Shown here one piece after another: positions 46,501-56,280 of a stretch of DNA of 60,000 nucleotides. Source of the DNA: Tubiluchus corallicola (lineage: Eukaryota; Priapulida; Priapulimorpha; Priapulimorphida; Tubiluchidae); assembly GCA_030141605.1 (NCBI GenBank), contig JAQGDQ010000091.1:498001-558000 (forward strand), given 5' to 3'. The translations under genes and the position numbers were made by a program. The notes below the pieces were generated by a model, which saw only the letters and a list, made by a program, of their open reading frames with translations, was not told where the DNA came from and made no database searches. Each line of letters opens with the position of its first letter. Positions within the stretch are counted from its first letter, which is position 1.

Positions 46501-47591
46501 ACCACTCATTTATTTTTACCTTGTTAACATCATCGGCTTTCATAACTTTGAATTTCTCACCGTAACTGCTGTCAGAGCGAGACAAGAAAAATCCATCAAA
46601 ATGCTTTTCCAAAAAAGCATCATGTTGAACAAGCATTTCTTTAAGCACACAATGGTTGACTGGATAAATATTTCATGCTCAATTATTTTCATAATTACCT
46701 TAACACAGTCTGTAATTTTTCTTTTAGTGATTGTCTAAAATCATCCAGCCAGTGGTGACACAGTACAACAGTTCTTGACACGCTAACATGCAAGTCCTCT
46801 GTGTCGACGTAATGCCACTTCCTATTTGTTAGTTCTCCCAGACATTTGACTAAATACTGCAGCACTAATACAAACTTGTTTTCTGGCTCTACTGTAAAAA
46901 ATAACATATTTGGTTAGTTAGTCAATAATGTAAATGAAACTGCAATATATCTCAGGCTAAACTTGCATCTAGATAAAAATTAAAATGCACTGTGTTTAAG
47001 TCAAACTGTAAAAATAGCATCTTTTTGAAGAAAAAAAATCATAGCCCAACCTTCTTATAGCAAAATTTTATATATAATACATGCTTTAAAGGGGCAATTG
47101 TTCAAGTGCTCATAATGCTTTATTTGTTAGCATTGCTGTTTACATATTGGTGATGCCAGTCATTGACTCACCAACTGCTGAAATTGCTATTGAACGAACT
47201 GCTGCATCGTATATTGATTCATTTTTAGCTACTAAAATGGATACAAACTTACTAGCCACATAAATATAGGTCGCCCAGTTGCCTCTTACATGTGGAAAAC
47301 TTCGTATTCGTCCACTATGCTGCTTCTGTTGACTTGAGGGAGAATCATTGCCATCATCATGCAAACATACAATGGCTCCTGGGAGTGGAAGACTGGTAAA
47401 ACAATTAAATATGAAACAAATTGCAAAATGATTTCAACAACCTTTTTTGCGACTACAATGCTTCATCAAAACTTAAATTACCTGCTTCCAATATTAGGTT
47501 TATGAATTTCCTTGTATGTCTCATTCACAGTCTTACATTCAGTGCTGTCATCTTCAGAATAAACAGAAGCTAGCAATTTTAATCCATCCAT
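43554..47591 (-). CDS. USB1: U6 snRNA 3'-5' exoribonuclease/phosphodiesterase USB1
   Basis: USB1 is a nuclear 2H phosphoesterase that trims the U-tail of U6 snRNA and leaves a cyclic-phosphate end. Seven exons: 47591-47482, 47392-47253, 46891-46699, 46245-46192, 45282-45177, 44297-44214 and 43667-43554 (stop TGA). All introns are GT-AG and phases agree, giving 266 residues, close to the 265 of the human protein. Visible landmarks are an acidic N-terminus (VYSEDDSTE), GRIRSFPHVRGNWATYIYV, the first catalytic HxS (LHVSVSRTVVLCHHW), VYTNEEKTRTFVGLDV, the second HxS (PSFHMSFAWALDD) and the C-terminal CKTGNKT. The first exon has an acceptor-like TTTTTAG only 19 bases before the ATG, so a 5' non-coding exon or trans-spliced leader is possible. 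A Tigger element ends about 150 bases upstream of this exon. Confidence 0.93.
46520..46659 (-). other. Exon-like open segment inside a USB1 intron
   Basis: Between USB1 exons 3 and 4, a 140-base segment is flanked by TTTATCCAG and AAG/GTAAAA and is open in one frame (46 codons, including HFDGFFLSRSDSSYGEKF). Its phases (1 in, 0 out) do not fit the phase-2 USB1 intron, and USB1 is complete without it. It may be chance, or a decayed exon. Confidence 0.2.
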
Positions 47592-47755
47592 TGCACCATG
47601 AGCTTGAAACCTAAAAAGGTGAAATTTATCATTTTTCTCTTTTTATGAAGACAGTATTATTATAAATTCATTACATTACACCCACTAATATTTGCTTACA
47701 AACATCTGATTTTATAGCATATTCTAACCACTTACTCAAGTTCTTGTTTTATTTA

Positions 47756-48713
47756 CAGTCTAGCCTCGTTATCTCGCCGCTGTCGAGATAACGGAAATAT
47801 AACGAAGTTAGTCTATATGTATATACATAATAGTTGATTAACAGAGTGTTCCTCTATGCACATATAAAATATATTTCGCATTATGATACCAATCAACATT
47901 AAATCAGAAATGAAAAAATGTCATAAAAATAATCTTAGAATGTTACTTTTTTATTTAAAAAACATTTTTCGAGTATACAGTTAAATGCAATAAACGTAGC
48001 AAAAGATTTAAAAATGTTCACAAATGAGTTACTGATGACTGAAATAATGGATGCTGTCCACGTCGCATTTTCGTTGAGCCACTGTGACCATGACTTTGCA
48101 TCCATTTTTCTTTACTCACTATTATATCTCCTATACTTCTCCGGCTAACAGTGTCGCCAAATTTCGCACTAAATACAGTAGCAATTTCCTGCTGTGTCTT
48201 TGAAGAATTATTCGTATGATAAATACAAATTTCCTTTTTTTGTTCAGGATTAAGAGAAAACAGTTTTCGCTTCAGAGACATCATGTAAAGTTGCTCACAC
48301 TTTGTGGAAACTCAAACTTAAACACAGCTTTGGTGTTATAGAGTAAGGACATCGGTGACGCTTTAGTTTCTCTGAGCATTAACCAACCACAGCTCTCCTA
48401 ATCTAACTGGTGAGACACGCACTAGATTAATTATGTCTGTCTATCGAGTACAGCAGCATTGTCTACATACCGCGGTTATATTGATCGACACGCGGTATAT
48501 GTATTGATCGATTCACCTCTGAGTTTGTCTGTTTGGCGACATAACGAATATAGTTTACATAAGCACTCATCCTAGCATGACGTGGCGAGGGCGAGAAGCG
48601 AGGGTGGCGACTTAACGAGGTAAATATCAAAGCAGGAAATCCGTCCTAGTACTTTCTATGGCGAGAGACGAGTTTGACAGCATAACGAGGGGCGAGATAA
48701 TGAGGCTAGACTG
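47756..48713 (-). mobile_element. Tigger/pogo-type DNA transposon, internally deleted
   Basis: Terminal inverted repeats start CAGTCTAGCCTCGTTATCTCGCC at 47756 and end with the near-complement GGCGAGATAATGAGGCTAGACTG at 48713. Both are flanked by TA, the target duplication of the Tc1/mariner superfamily. Inside, a minus-strand frame (48284-48018, 88 codons) begins MMSLKRKLFSLNPEQKKEIC and contains QQEIATVFSAKFGDTVSRRS, typical of the CENP-B-type N-terminal DNA-binding domain of Tigger transposases. The catalytic DDE region is absent, so the 958-bp copy is non-autonomous. Confidence 0.85.
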
Positions 48714-49600
48714 TATATGCATTGCAATTTTTTTTTGTTCTTATAAAGCACATTCTTAGTACTTAGAAAACTAACCTGGCCCAAACAGAAAATCTACATG
48801 CAGGCGTGTTGACTCTACTACAGACTATGGACTTGCAGAACGTCATTTAATGCATCACAACTTATTATGCTCAGACAAAGCACTTGTAGTGTTTTGCCTA
48901 CATATGCCTCAATCCCTTGCCATATGCCGAATACTGACTCTGTTCAAGTCACATGAAATGTTTAGTAATTGTTTTCAAGACATCAGCTGAAGCCCTTACT
49001 GAGTCCCACTACTACATCATCCTGAGGGTAAGGATTTGGCTAGTGTATCCTCAGCACAAAGGTCTAGCATGGGTGGTTATTTCATACAATTTGAAACTTT
49101 GGTACATTAACTTTGGAGTTTTTCTAACTTTAGTTTAACAAATATGTAGAGATATATCCTTCTAGTATGCTTAAGGACCACGAGGCTATTGCTTAATGTA
49201 TGATCTGGTAGATGAACAGCTTCCTCTCCAGTGCAACAGCCATACAGAAAATAAAAAATGGTACTAAGACAACAGCTTGAAGCAACAGTTGGACAACAAT
49301 AGTTTACTGAATTTGCCAGTACATCTAACTTCAACTTCAAAATTTTCATCCTAACCAAATAAATTTTCATTTTTCCCACAATGGAATCGTCTCTTTAAAA
49401 AAGCAGTTTACTGTTGATTAGTTTAAGAACTACATCTCTCTTCACTGATCATGCCAATATCCACCAGCATGCACTATCATGATGTCAATAATTTGAGTTT
49501 CGATCCCAATTATTCCACCAGAACCCGATTCAGAACAAAAACAAAGTCAATCTCAGTTTGAATTTTTATAAAAGGAATTCAACAAAGTTTTCAGAGAAAA
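48714..49600. other. Intergenic, nothing recognised
   Basis: Two small overlapping frames (48953-49138 plus, 49107-49379 minus) have no known motif. A GTTTCGATCCC word at 49495 looks like a tRNA B box, but no A box or stem supports it. Confidence 0.4.
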
Positions 49601-49609
49601 GGTTGAGGT

Positions 49610-49805
49610 TAGAGGTGAGTGGCATTAAGGAACTAATAGAAAATGGAAGGATTGACAGTTTCCATTGGTGTAAAACAGGAAATCAACTAGCTGATTGGAA
49701 GTCCATTGGTGTAAAACAGGAAATCAACTAGCTGACTGCTTAACTAAGCATGGTGCTTCCACTGTTGCATTACACAAAGCACTTCAGGATGGAATTGTAC
49801 CTTAA
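49610..49805 (+). mobile_element. Copia-type retrotransposon 3' relic with internal duplication
   Basis: A plus-strand frame reads IKELIENGRIDSFHWCKTGN, then a 41-bp tandem duplication (copies start at 49662 and 49703) shifts the frame. The second copy continues NQLADCLTKHGAS and ends in a stop at about 49804. The NQLADxLTKxGAS motif is characteristic of the end of copia-group polyproteins, in the RNase H region. No LTR was identified. Confidence 0.7.
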
Positions 49806-50920
49806 AGTGCTGTAACTTGAAGTATTGTACCTTAACGCTAATTGTATTAAGCTCAAAATGTTTGTTTAAAGAAACCAAATCAACAATTTTTTGTTTAGTC
49901 GTAACATTAACATTTATTTATATTTTCACTAAACATTCATGTCATTATTTGTGCGCTTGCAAACCAAAACCGTCCATTCATAAGTCGGTATAGTTAAAAC
50001 TACGTTATGATGCTTCAAAGAAGAATGCACAAAAAATTTGGTCAAATGTTGATTTTTTATATTTTATGAAAACAAATGCCAAATATATTGGACTTTCATA
50101 TTCTAGCTTCAAATTTCAGGAAAAAGTCCAAAAATACTAAAAACCTAATCTTATTACTCCTTACCCACTTTTTTCTCTAGAAACTAGTACTGCAATTTAA
50201 AAAAAACTTGTATTTTCTAACTCCGATTGTAGCTAGTGGAAGCAGCCATTTTGCTTCAGGTTTTTTCTGTTGACAAGACCAGATCTTTGTCGGGAAGATC
50301 AATCTGCTGGATTTAAAAGTTTTTTTCAATTTGCTCTTGTAAAACTATAGCAACCACACTTTCATACGGTTGCTAACTGTTTTGTAGAGATGCAACAAAA
50401 ACAATAGCTGACTTTAACAGACTTTTTCTCATGATTACATTTTTCAGTGCGTAGTGTGCATCTCAACTTCAACGTAGATTATCTCAGCTTAGAAATAATA
50501 TAAAGCGATGAGCGTGGTATCAAAATGATCCTCGTGAAATGGAGATTCAGGATATGTGAATAACTAGAAAAGCTAACTTAATTGACGACTTATGGTCGAT
50601 TTTGCTATGCAAGTACACATTTAGTTGAAATTCAAATTTTTAACTTACTTCATTGTGCATAATCATTTTATTGTTACAATTAGTTTTTATTATATAACAT
50701 ATACCAGACTTTTATCGACATTAACTTTTAAATAATGTGAATACTCTTATAAAATGCTTGGGGATTTTTTAATTGAGTTTGATGCTGATAGGTGTCAGCA
50801 CACCATGATTCTCGTCTTAATGATGACGTCGTATGCTGTGTTGTCAGTTTTCATGTGCAATTTCTTTGAAATAGTGCTCAACTTTCTCTTTATATGTAAT
50901 TTCAATATCTTGATTTTTTA
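49806..50920. other. Intergenic, possible LINE 3' sequence
   Basis: No coding frame. The part after about 50780 may belong to the adjacent LINE relic (same GC level), but nothing specific can be named. Confidence 0.3.
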
Positions 50921-50929
50921 ATTTATCAC

Positions 50930-51500
50930 ACTGAAATTGCCTAGATATGCTGTCCTTTGCCAGAGTAGCCAACTGCCTCTTTACATTAAACTTTACAATT
51001 ACTGGTCTGAGAAAGTTTCAGTGCCGCTGTATGATTTTACATCATTTACACTAATTATGTGTTTCAGCTTAACCATAATATAGTCAATCTGGTTTCTAAT
51101 AGGTTGTTGCTTATTTTTTCTATCTGGAGCTTAACAATGTAGTCCTATAAGCCATCTTATGATTAAAAGTTGTATTAACCGTTAACGAGTATCAATTCAT
51201 TTAGTTGTACAGTATCTAAAAGACATTCTACAATGCTGCTTACTTCATCTTTCCCAAATTTGCCAATACTGTCCAGATAATAATTATACCTGAACTGGTT
51301 TTTGCGTTAAAATTGTCGGCTACTATTAGAAAATCACAATCGCTTACTGTCTGTATAAGTCGAAGTCACTGTAGAATTTCATGTACCAAAAGTTTTCCCT
51401 CACTAACAGGCAGGGTAGATGCATAGGCAGATGTAACTGAATATTGCTTGTTATCGATTTTTACTTTAATCATACTGACAGTACATCTAGTTTATAACGA
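50930..51500 (-). mobile_element. LINE endonuclease-domain relic (RTE-like)
   Basis: Minus-strand broken frame with, in order, KVKIDNKQYSVTSAYAS (about 51470-51410), FLIVADNFNAK (about 51330; GDFNAK motif) and NQIDYIMVKLKHIIS followed by VKSYSGTETFSDQ (about 51095-51000; SDH motif region). This is the motif order of an apurinic-type LINE endonuclease. Stops and the D-N-F change show it is dead. Confidence 0.75.
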
Positions 51501-51529
51501 TTAAAGTGTTTCTTCTTCTTTTGTTACTC

Positions 51530-52315
51530 TAAACATCTATTTTAGACATAGAGCCTCTATCCTTTATTAGAGCACTCCACTGTTTCCTGTCTGCAGCTAA
51601 AATTTTCAATTCCTGTGATGCTATTGCTGGTTTGATTCCAGCTGTTGTAAATCTTTATTAATTCTTGATATCCAGGTTGTTTTTATTTTGCCTGGAGGTC
51701 GTTTAGCAGGTTTCAGTGCCTCATTTAATGTTAATCCAACTGGCGTTGTTTCTGGCAATCTCATTATGTCCTACCATCTAAGTTTTCTGATTTTTGTGCC
51801 TCAATGTTCTTCTTTGTATTACAGCTGCCCATTTGAAATGATGAATGCCCATTTTATTTTTAAGATTTTTCTGATTAGGCCTCTGTGAAATACATTTCTT
51901 CTTCAAAATCTCATTCCACTTGTTGTAAGCATTGAGGTATCAACATCTATTAGAGTATTCCACCCACCTCTATCTGCAGCTAACAACATAAGTTCTTTTA
52001 CTCCTAAAGATAGATTTGGTTGAAGTTGTTGAACATCTTTATTTATCTTAGCTATCCAAGTTGTTTGAGGTTTACCAGGTTGTTTTTTGCAAGGTTTTAA
52101 GGCGATTCTTACTGGTGTTTCATTTGGTAATCTTAAAAGATGTCCTAGCCATCTTAATCTTCGGATCTCGACTTTTGAACTCCAATAAATTTCTTTTGTT
52201 CTGGTGTATAAATCTTCATTTTTGATTATGCATGGCCATCTTATCTTTATAAGAAGACTTCTAATTCTATGAAATGTGCCAATCTGATTTTCTTGAGTAA
52301 TCCCTAAACCCAAGT
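51530..52315 (-). mobile_element. Two tandem LINE ORF2 C-terminal fragments
   Basis: The better copy (52313-51903, 136 codons) contains KVEIRRLRWLGHLLRLPNE and GKPQTTWIAKINKDVQ, the usual C-terminal segment of LINE ORF2 proteins (R-R-L-R-W-x-G-H-x-x-R). A second, more decayed copy (about 51890-51530) repeats the same order: an RLPETTPVGLTLNEALKP-like stretch, then RPPGKIKTTW, then the CSADRKQW-like end. The endonuclease relic lies beyond both in minus-strand direction, so the order is rearranged and more than one insertion is involved. Confidence 0.75.
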
Positions 52316-52329
52316 GTCACTGTTGTACA

Positions 52330-54250
52330 TAAAAATGTTGGTAACGTAACCATTAAATAAAGTCTTATGTTAAGACTTAATTTCTTGTTAGTTAATACAT
52401 TCTTGTGCTGTAGAAAAGCATGCATTGCTTGCTGCTCTTAATGTCAACTTCGGTGCTTAGAAAAGAATTTATTCTGCCAAACTTATATTAATATTTGGGA
52501 TCTAAATATGTTTGTGTACTTTTTTGTTAGTTTAATGTAAGGTGAATAAACGAATGTTCCATCTAGCAGCCAAGTAGTGTCAAGAAGGATCAAAATAATG
52601 TTTGAAGCGATAAGAACGTCAATGGAAAATGCCGTCAAAAAGCATGAAGCACGTAATGTCCCATAAGGATTCATGTATCAGTTTTAAAAACTGTCTAATC
52701 TAAAGAAACAATGTAGTAGTTAAGAAACGGCAATGAATTGAATAGCTTTAACGAAATACATTCTATTAAGCGTTAAACCTTGTGTTTTTTAAAGATTTCA
52801 CCGCAGCAATATGGTCACTCTTTACGCTGGTTCTCCAGCATGCTGTGCATTCCCCATGGGTTGTTGGGTCTCTCATAGATGTAATAATAGTATTATACTC
52901 AGCGCCCCAGTGGAGTGGTACTGGCTGCAGACAAGCCACTAGTATAACAGTGTCTAGATCTTTGTTGGATTACTGCTTTGCTTTAATACCCGTCTTGAGG
53001 ACAGATTTCAGATATATTAGAGTTCTGCCTGCCCAATGTCTACAATGGACGTAACTGGCATAATGATCATGATGATGATTACATCATATTATTATCATTA
53101 ATAGTAATATTATGAATTACGTAGTAGTATAAAATTACCTACGGGATTTCTACTGCCTATAAAGTCTATATTGTCTATACTCTATGCCTCGATTTTCGCC
53201 TATGAAAATATTTGCTATTGGGCGCCGGGCAAATTAGCCCGTATACCTCAAACACAGATGCGCATGCGCAAATCATCCGGAACGGTATGAATTCTGAAAC
53301 TCTTACAAGAACAATATCGGCTTCACATACAACCCCACTATAATAATAATAATAATAAATTTTACTATCAAATTTTATTAAATTTCTATTAGAAAAAGCC
53401 ACCGTCATCGTCGGGGCATATGAAATATGTTGTCAGTGTGGAATAAAAACTTTGAGATTTTTAGAAAAAAATTGATAACATTTATTATAATTTATAGTGG
53501 ACTGTTTATGAGAAGTATGGTATATGGCTGCCCAAGCACCACTCTGAATTTCATCATACGTGAAATTATAATTATTAATCAAAATTTTGGCGCTCTTTTT
53601 TATTTTTCGATCATTTCCTTGTAAAGTATTGTGGCGTTTGAACAAATTGCATAAATGTAACGCTGTTTTATCTGCTATGCACAATGTATAATTGACGATC
53701 TGGTAGCTACAGCTGATTAGGTGCATGGTGAATGATCAGATCTATACTGTACTACTGAAGAAAAATATTTGGTGAAGAGGTAAACTTTCACCTGTTCATA
53801 ATTTATAATACCTCATATGAGACATAATTCAATTAAGATAAACAATAAAAAAATGTTATTATTATTTTATTGTTGCATATATTTAGGCCAAAGGGTGAGC
53901 ATTTTTAAGATTAAGAAGTATGTAATATTAAATTCTAACTCTTGAAGTCAGTTATTCTTAATAAACTTGAAAAACTGTGTACGGTACGAGGGCTGGACCA
54001 GGTGCCGCACTATTCGGCTCATGCAACAAACGGCGCCCAACATTTGCATCACGTATATGTGAGACTGTGAGTGTACAAAGCATAGGTGTGAAAATTGACG
54101 CAACAGGTATGGAAACACTTTTTGTTCTTAATTTTAAATGTTAGGTGTTTCAGTACTGTAAGGTATTTTAACTACTACGCCTTGGCGATATCTTGAATCT
54201 CAAGTTTTTAAAAAAATCTACTTCCTACATTGAATTTTTTTGTTAAATTT
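52330..54250. other. Intergenic, mostly featureless
   Basis: Short frames on both strands without known motifs. A slightly GC-richer patch at 53210-53300 carries a perfect NRF-1-like palindrome. TAA units occur at about 53340. Confidence 0.4.
53259..53270. promoter_or_regulatory. NRF-1-like palindrome
   Basis: TGCGCATGCGCA matches the palindromic core bound by nuclear respiratory factor 1 in animals. It stands alone about 3 kb upstream of DHRS1 with no transcript evidence, so function is uncertain. Confidence 0.3.
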
Positions 54251-54255
54251 GCTGT

Positions 54256-55955
54256 GCCGACATTTCGACTCAGATTTGGACGCAGGGCGTCTCGCCACAA
54301 GACATTTGGTCACAGGTCATTTGAATATAAGGTACCTTCGGACCCATAGGTCATTTGGACACAAAGTGATTTAGACATATAGGTTATTTGGAAACGGGTA
54401 ATTTGAATTCAGATTCTTTTGGACACATAGTCACGTTGGACACGACATCTGGACAAGATATTAAGCTATTTGGGCACATTAATTTGGACACAAGACGTTT
54501 GGAAACATGCAAGGCTGTTTTGACACATGAATAATTTGCATAAAACATTTGAACTATTAGGGCACGTAAGTATTTTGAATGCATAGGGTATTTGGACACT
54601 AGATGTTTTGACTCGTAGGTCATTTTGACACAAGAATTAAGCACTGTAACTGTAGGACATTAAGACATGTGTAGCTTATTTTTTGTTGTCTAGTTTTTGG
54701 AAATTGAGTCTCGCCTTTTGGTTAACCTAGACAAACAGAATATAGACATAGACATTTTATTTATCTTCTCATTTACACCGAATACAAGTAGACTATTATT
54801 GCTATAATTATTAATTAAAAAGAAATTATACAAAAGCTGTTCATAAGTCTGTATAATTATATAAAAACTGAAGTCTAGATCTCATAGATCCACAATTTAT
54901 TCTCGTAAAATTTGTGACGTTAATGGCAAATTGGCAATCTGGCAAGATATTTTATTTTTAAGCTAAATAATTAACCAAATTAATACAGGTTTGTGCTGAA
55001 TGTGCATTTCTGTTGCATATGCTTCATGGCAGAAGCTACAACTAATTAGCAATTACTCACAGCTGCGAAATTTAAAGCAGTGACTAGAGGGGCATAGGTG
55101 CCCTGATGTAATTGACATACATATGTATAGACTACCACACTGACACGATTTTGATTTTTCACTCGTTCTATACTGAGTATCTGTGAAAAATACAGCCGCC
55201 ATTATATCAATCAAGTTTCAGTTATAAATAATGTTGTTACTGATTGTATTTACCGGTATCTAATATGCTGCTAATGAGTAATGAGTCATTTTGAATCCAG
55301 GTGTAACAAATCATGTTGCAACCGGCTTTTAATTGTGCAGGCAGGTTGCAACATGATTTGTTATACCCAGATCTTTAAAAATTCTAAACAATGCAATTGT
55401 GTTCTGATTACAAATATTATTATTGCTGCCATGATCAGTGATATTCAATACATGCCTATGTTATTGTCCCAGGATGTGCCTCCCTTAATTTCCCAGCATT
55501 ACTGATTTTACATGATGGTTTCTACTATGTTATGACATATGCTAATCAAAGGCAACCACATGAGACTAGCCTCTATTAGGCAGTGTTTAAGTGATTAACC
55601 TAACCATAAAACTTCTTATGTCAGTGACCAAGTGTTCTTTGTAGAATGTGTACAGTTGGGGTGTTTTAATAGCCTGGAGCTTGCTGTGGCAAGAACTTTG
55701 AAATTTTTTATTATCTGCGGCAACGGTTTTTAGACATCAGAACCCCTTTGACTTTTGCAAAGTCTAACCTAAATACACGCATCTCTAAGAACTGGATATA
55801 ACAAAATAACCAATGTTGCTAAATACCTAGTGTCCAAATGACACATGTGCCCAAACAGCCTGTGTCCAAAATGTTCTGTATCAAAAAACCTATGTATTCA
55901 AAATGTTTGTGTTTAAATAGCCTTTGTCTAAAACCCCTGTGTGCAAAACCTGTTA
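54256..55955. mobile_element. Element with inverted arrays of GGACACA-type words
   Basis: The left array (54256-54655) is a run of degenerate units of the type CATTTGGACACAAGGT (about 16-18 bases each). The right array (about 55828-55952) is the same kind of unit in reverse complement (GTGTCCAAATGACACATGTG, TGTGTCCAAAATG and similar). Between them is about 1.2 kb without a transposase frame. Long subterminal repeats in opposite orientation are typical of foldback-like or non-autonomous DNA transposons. Exact ends and target duplication were not resolved. Confidence 0.55.
55297..55370 (+). ncRNA. Hairpin of pre-miRNA size (candidate)
   Basis: Left arm 55300-55323 pairs with right arm 55344-55367 over 24 positions with one G-U wobble. 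After one mismatch, four more pairs (325-328 with 339-342) close a loop of about 10 bases. Total size is about 74 nucleotides, in the range of animal pre-miRNAs. The near-perfect stem could equally be a young inverted duplication within the surrounding element. There is no expression evidence. Confidence 0.4.
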
Positions 55956-56280
55956 AATTGTAACCGTTGATTTTACTGAAATAGTAGGCAAACTGCTATA
56001 AATAATTAGCATCAGCTATCAACCAAAGTCCGACAACCTCCAGTAACAGAATCTTAAGTTGTAAAACTGCCAAGAGTATAAGACTGGTCAGTAACGATGA
56101 GCTTCTCAGAGAGACTCAGTCTCAGTGAAATCCCAACTTGTATACATATCACAAGCTAACAAAATGTAGTATGTATACACATAATAACTACAATTATGGA
56201 CACAATATGTTTTCAGCTCTGGTAAAGCGAATTTTAGTTAAAAGCTAATTTTCTAGGTATCAGCTCTTCAATTTTCAACC

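Noticed and set aside
49480-49525. Possible tRNA (GTTTCGATCCC near ATTCCACCA)
   Set aside because: No A box at proper distance and no cloverleaf pairing could be drawn.
54384-54644. Minus-strand 86-codon frame
   Set aside because: It reads through the degenerate GGACACA word array; its internal repetition follows the array.
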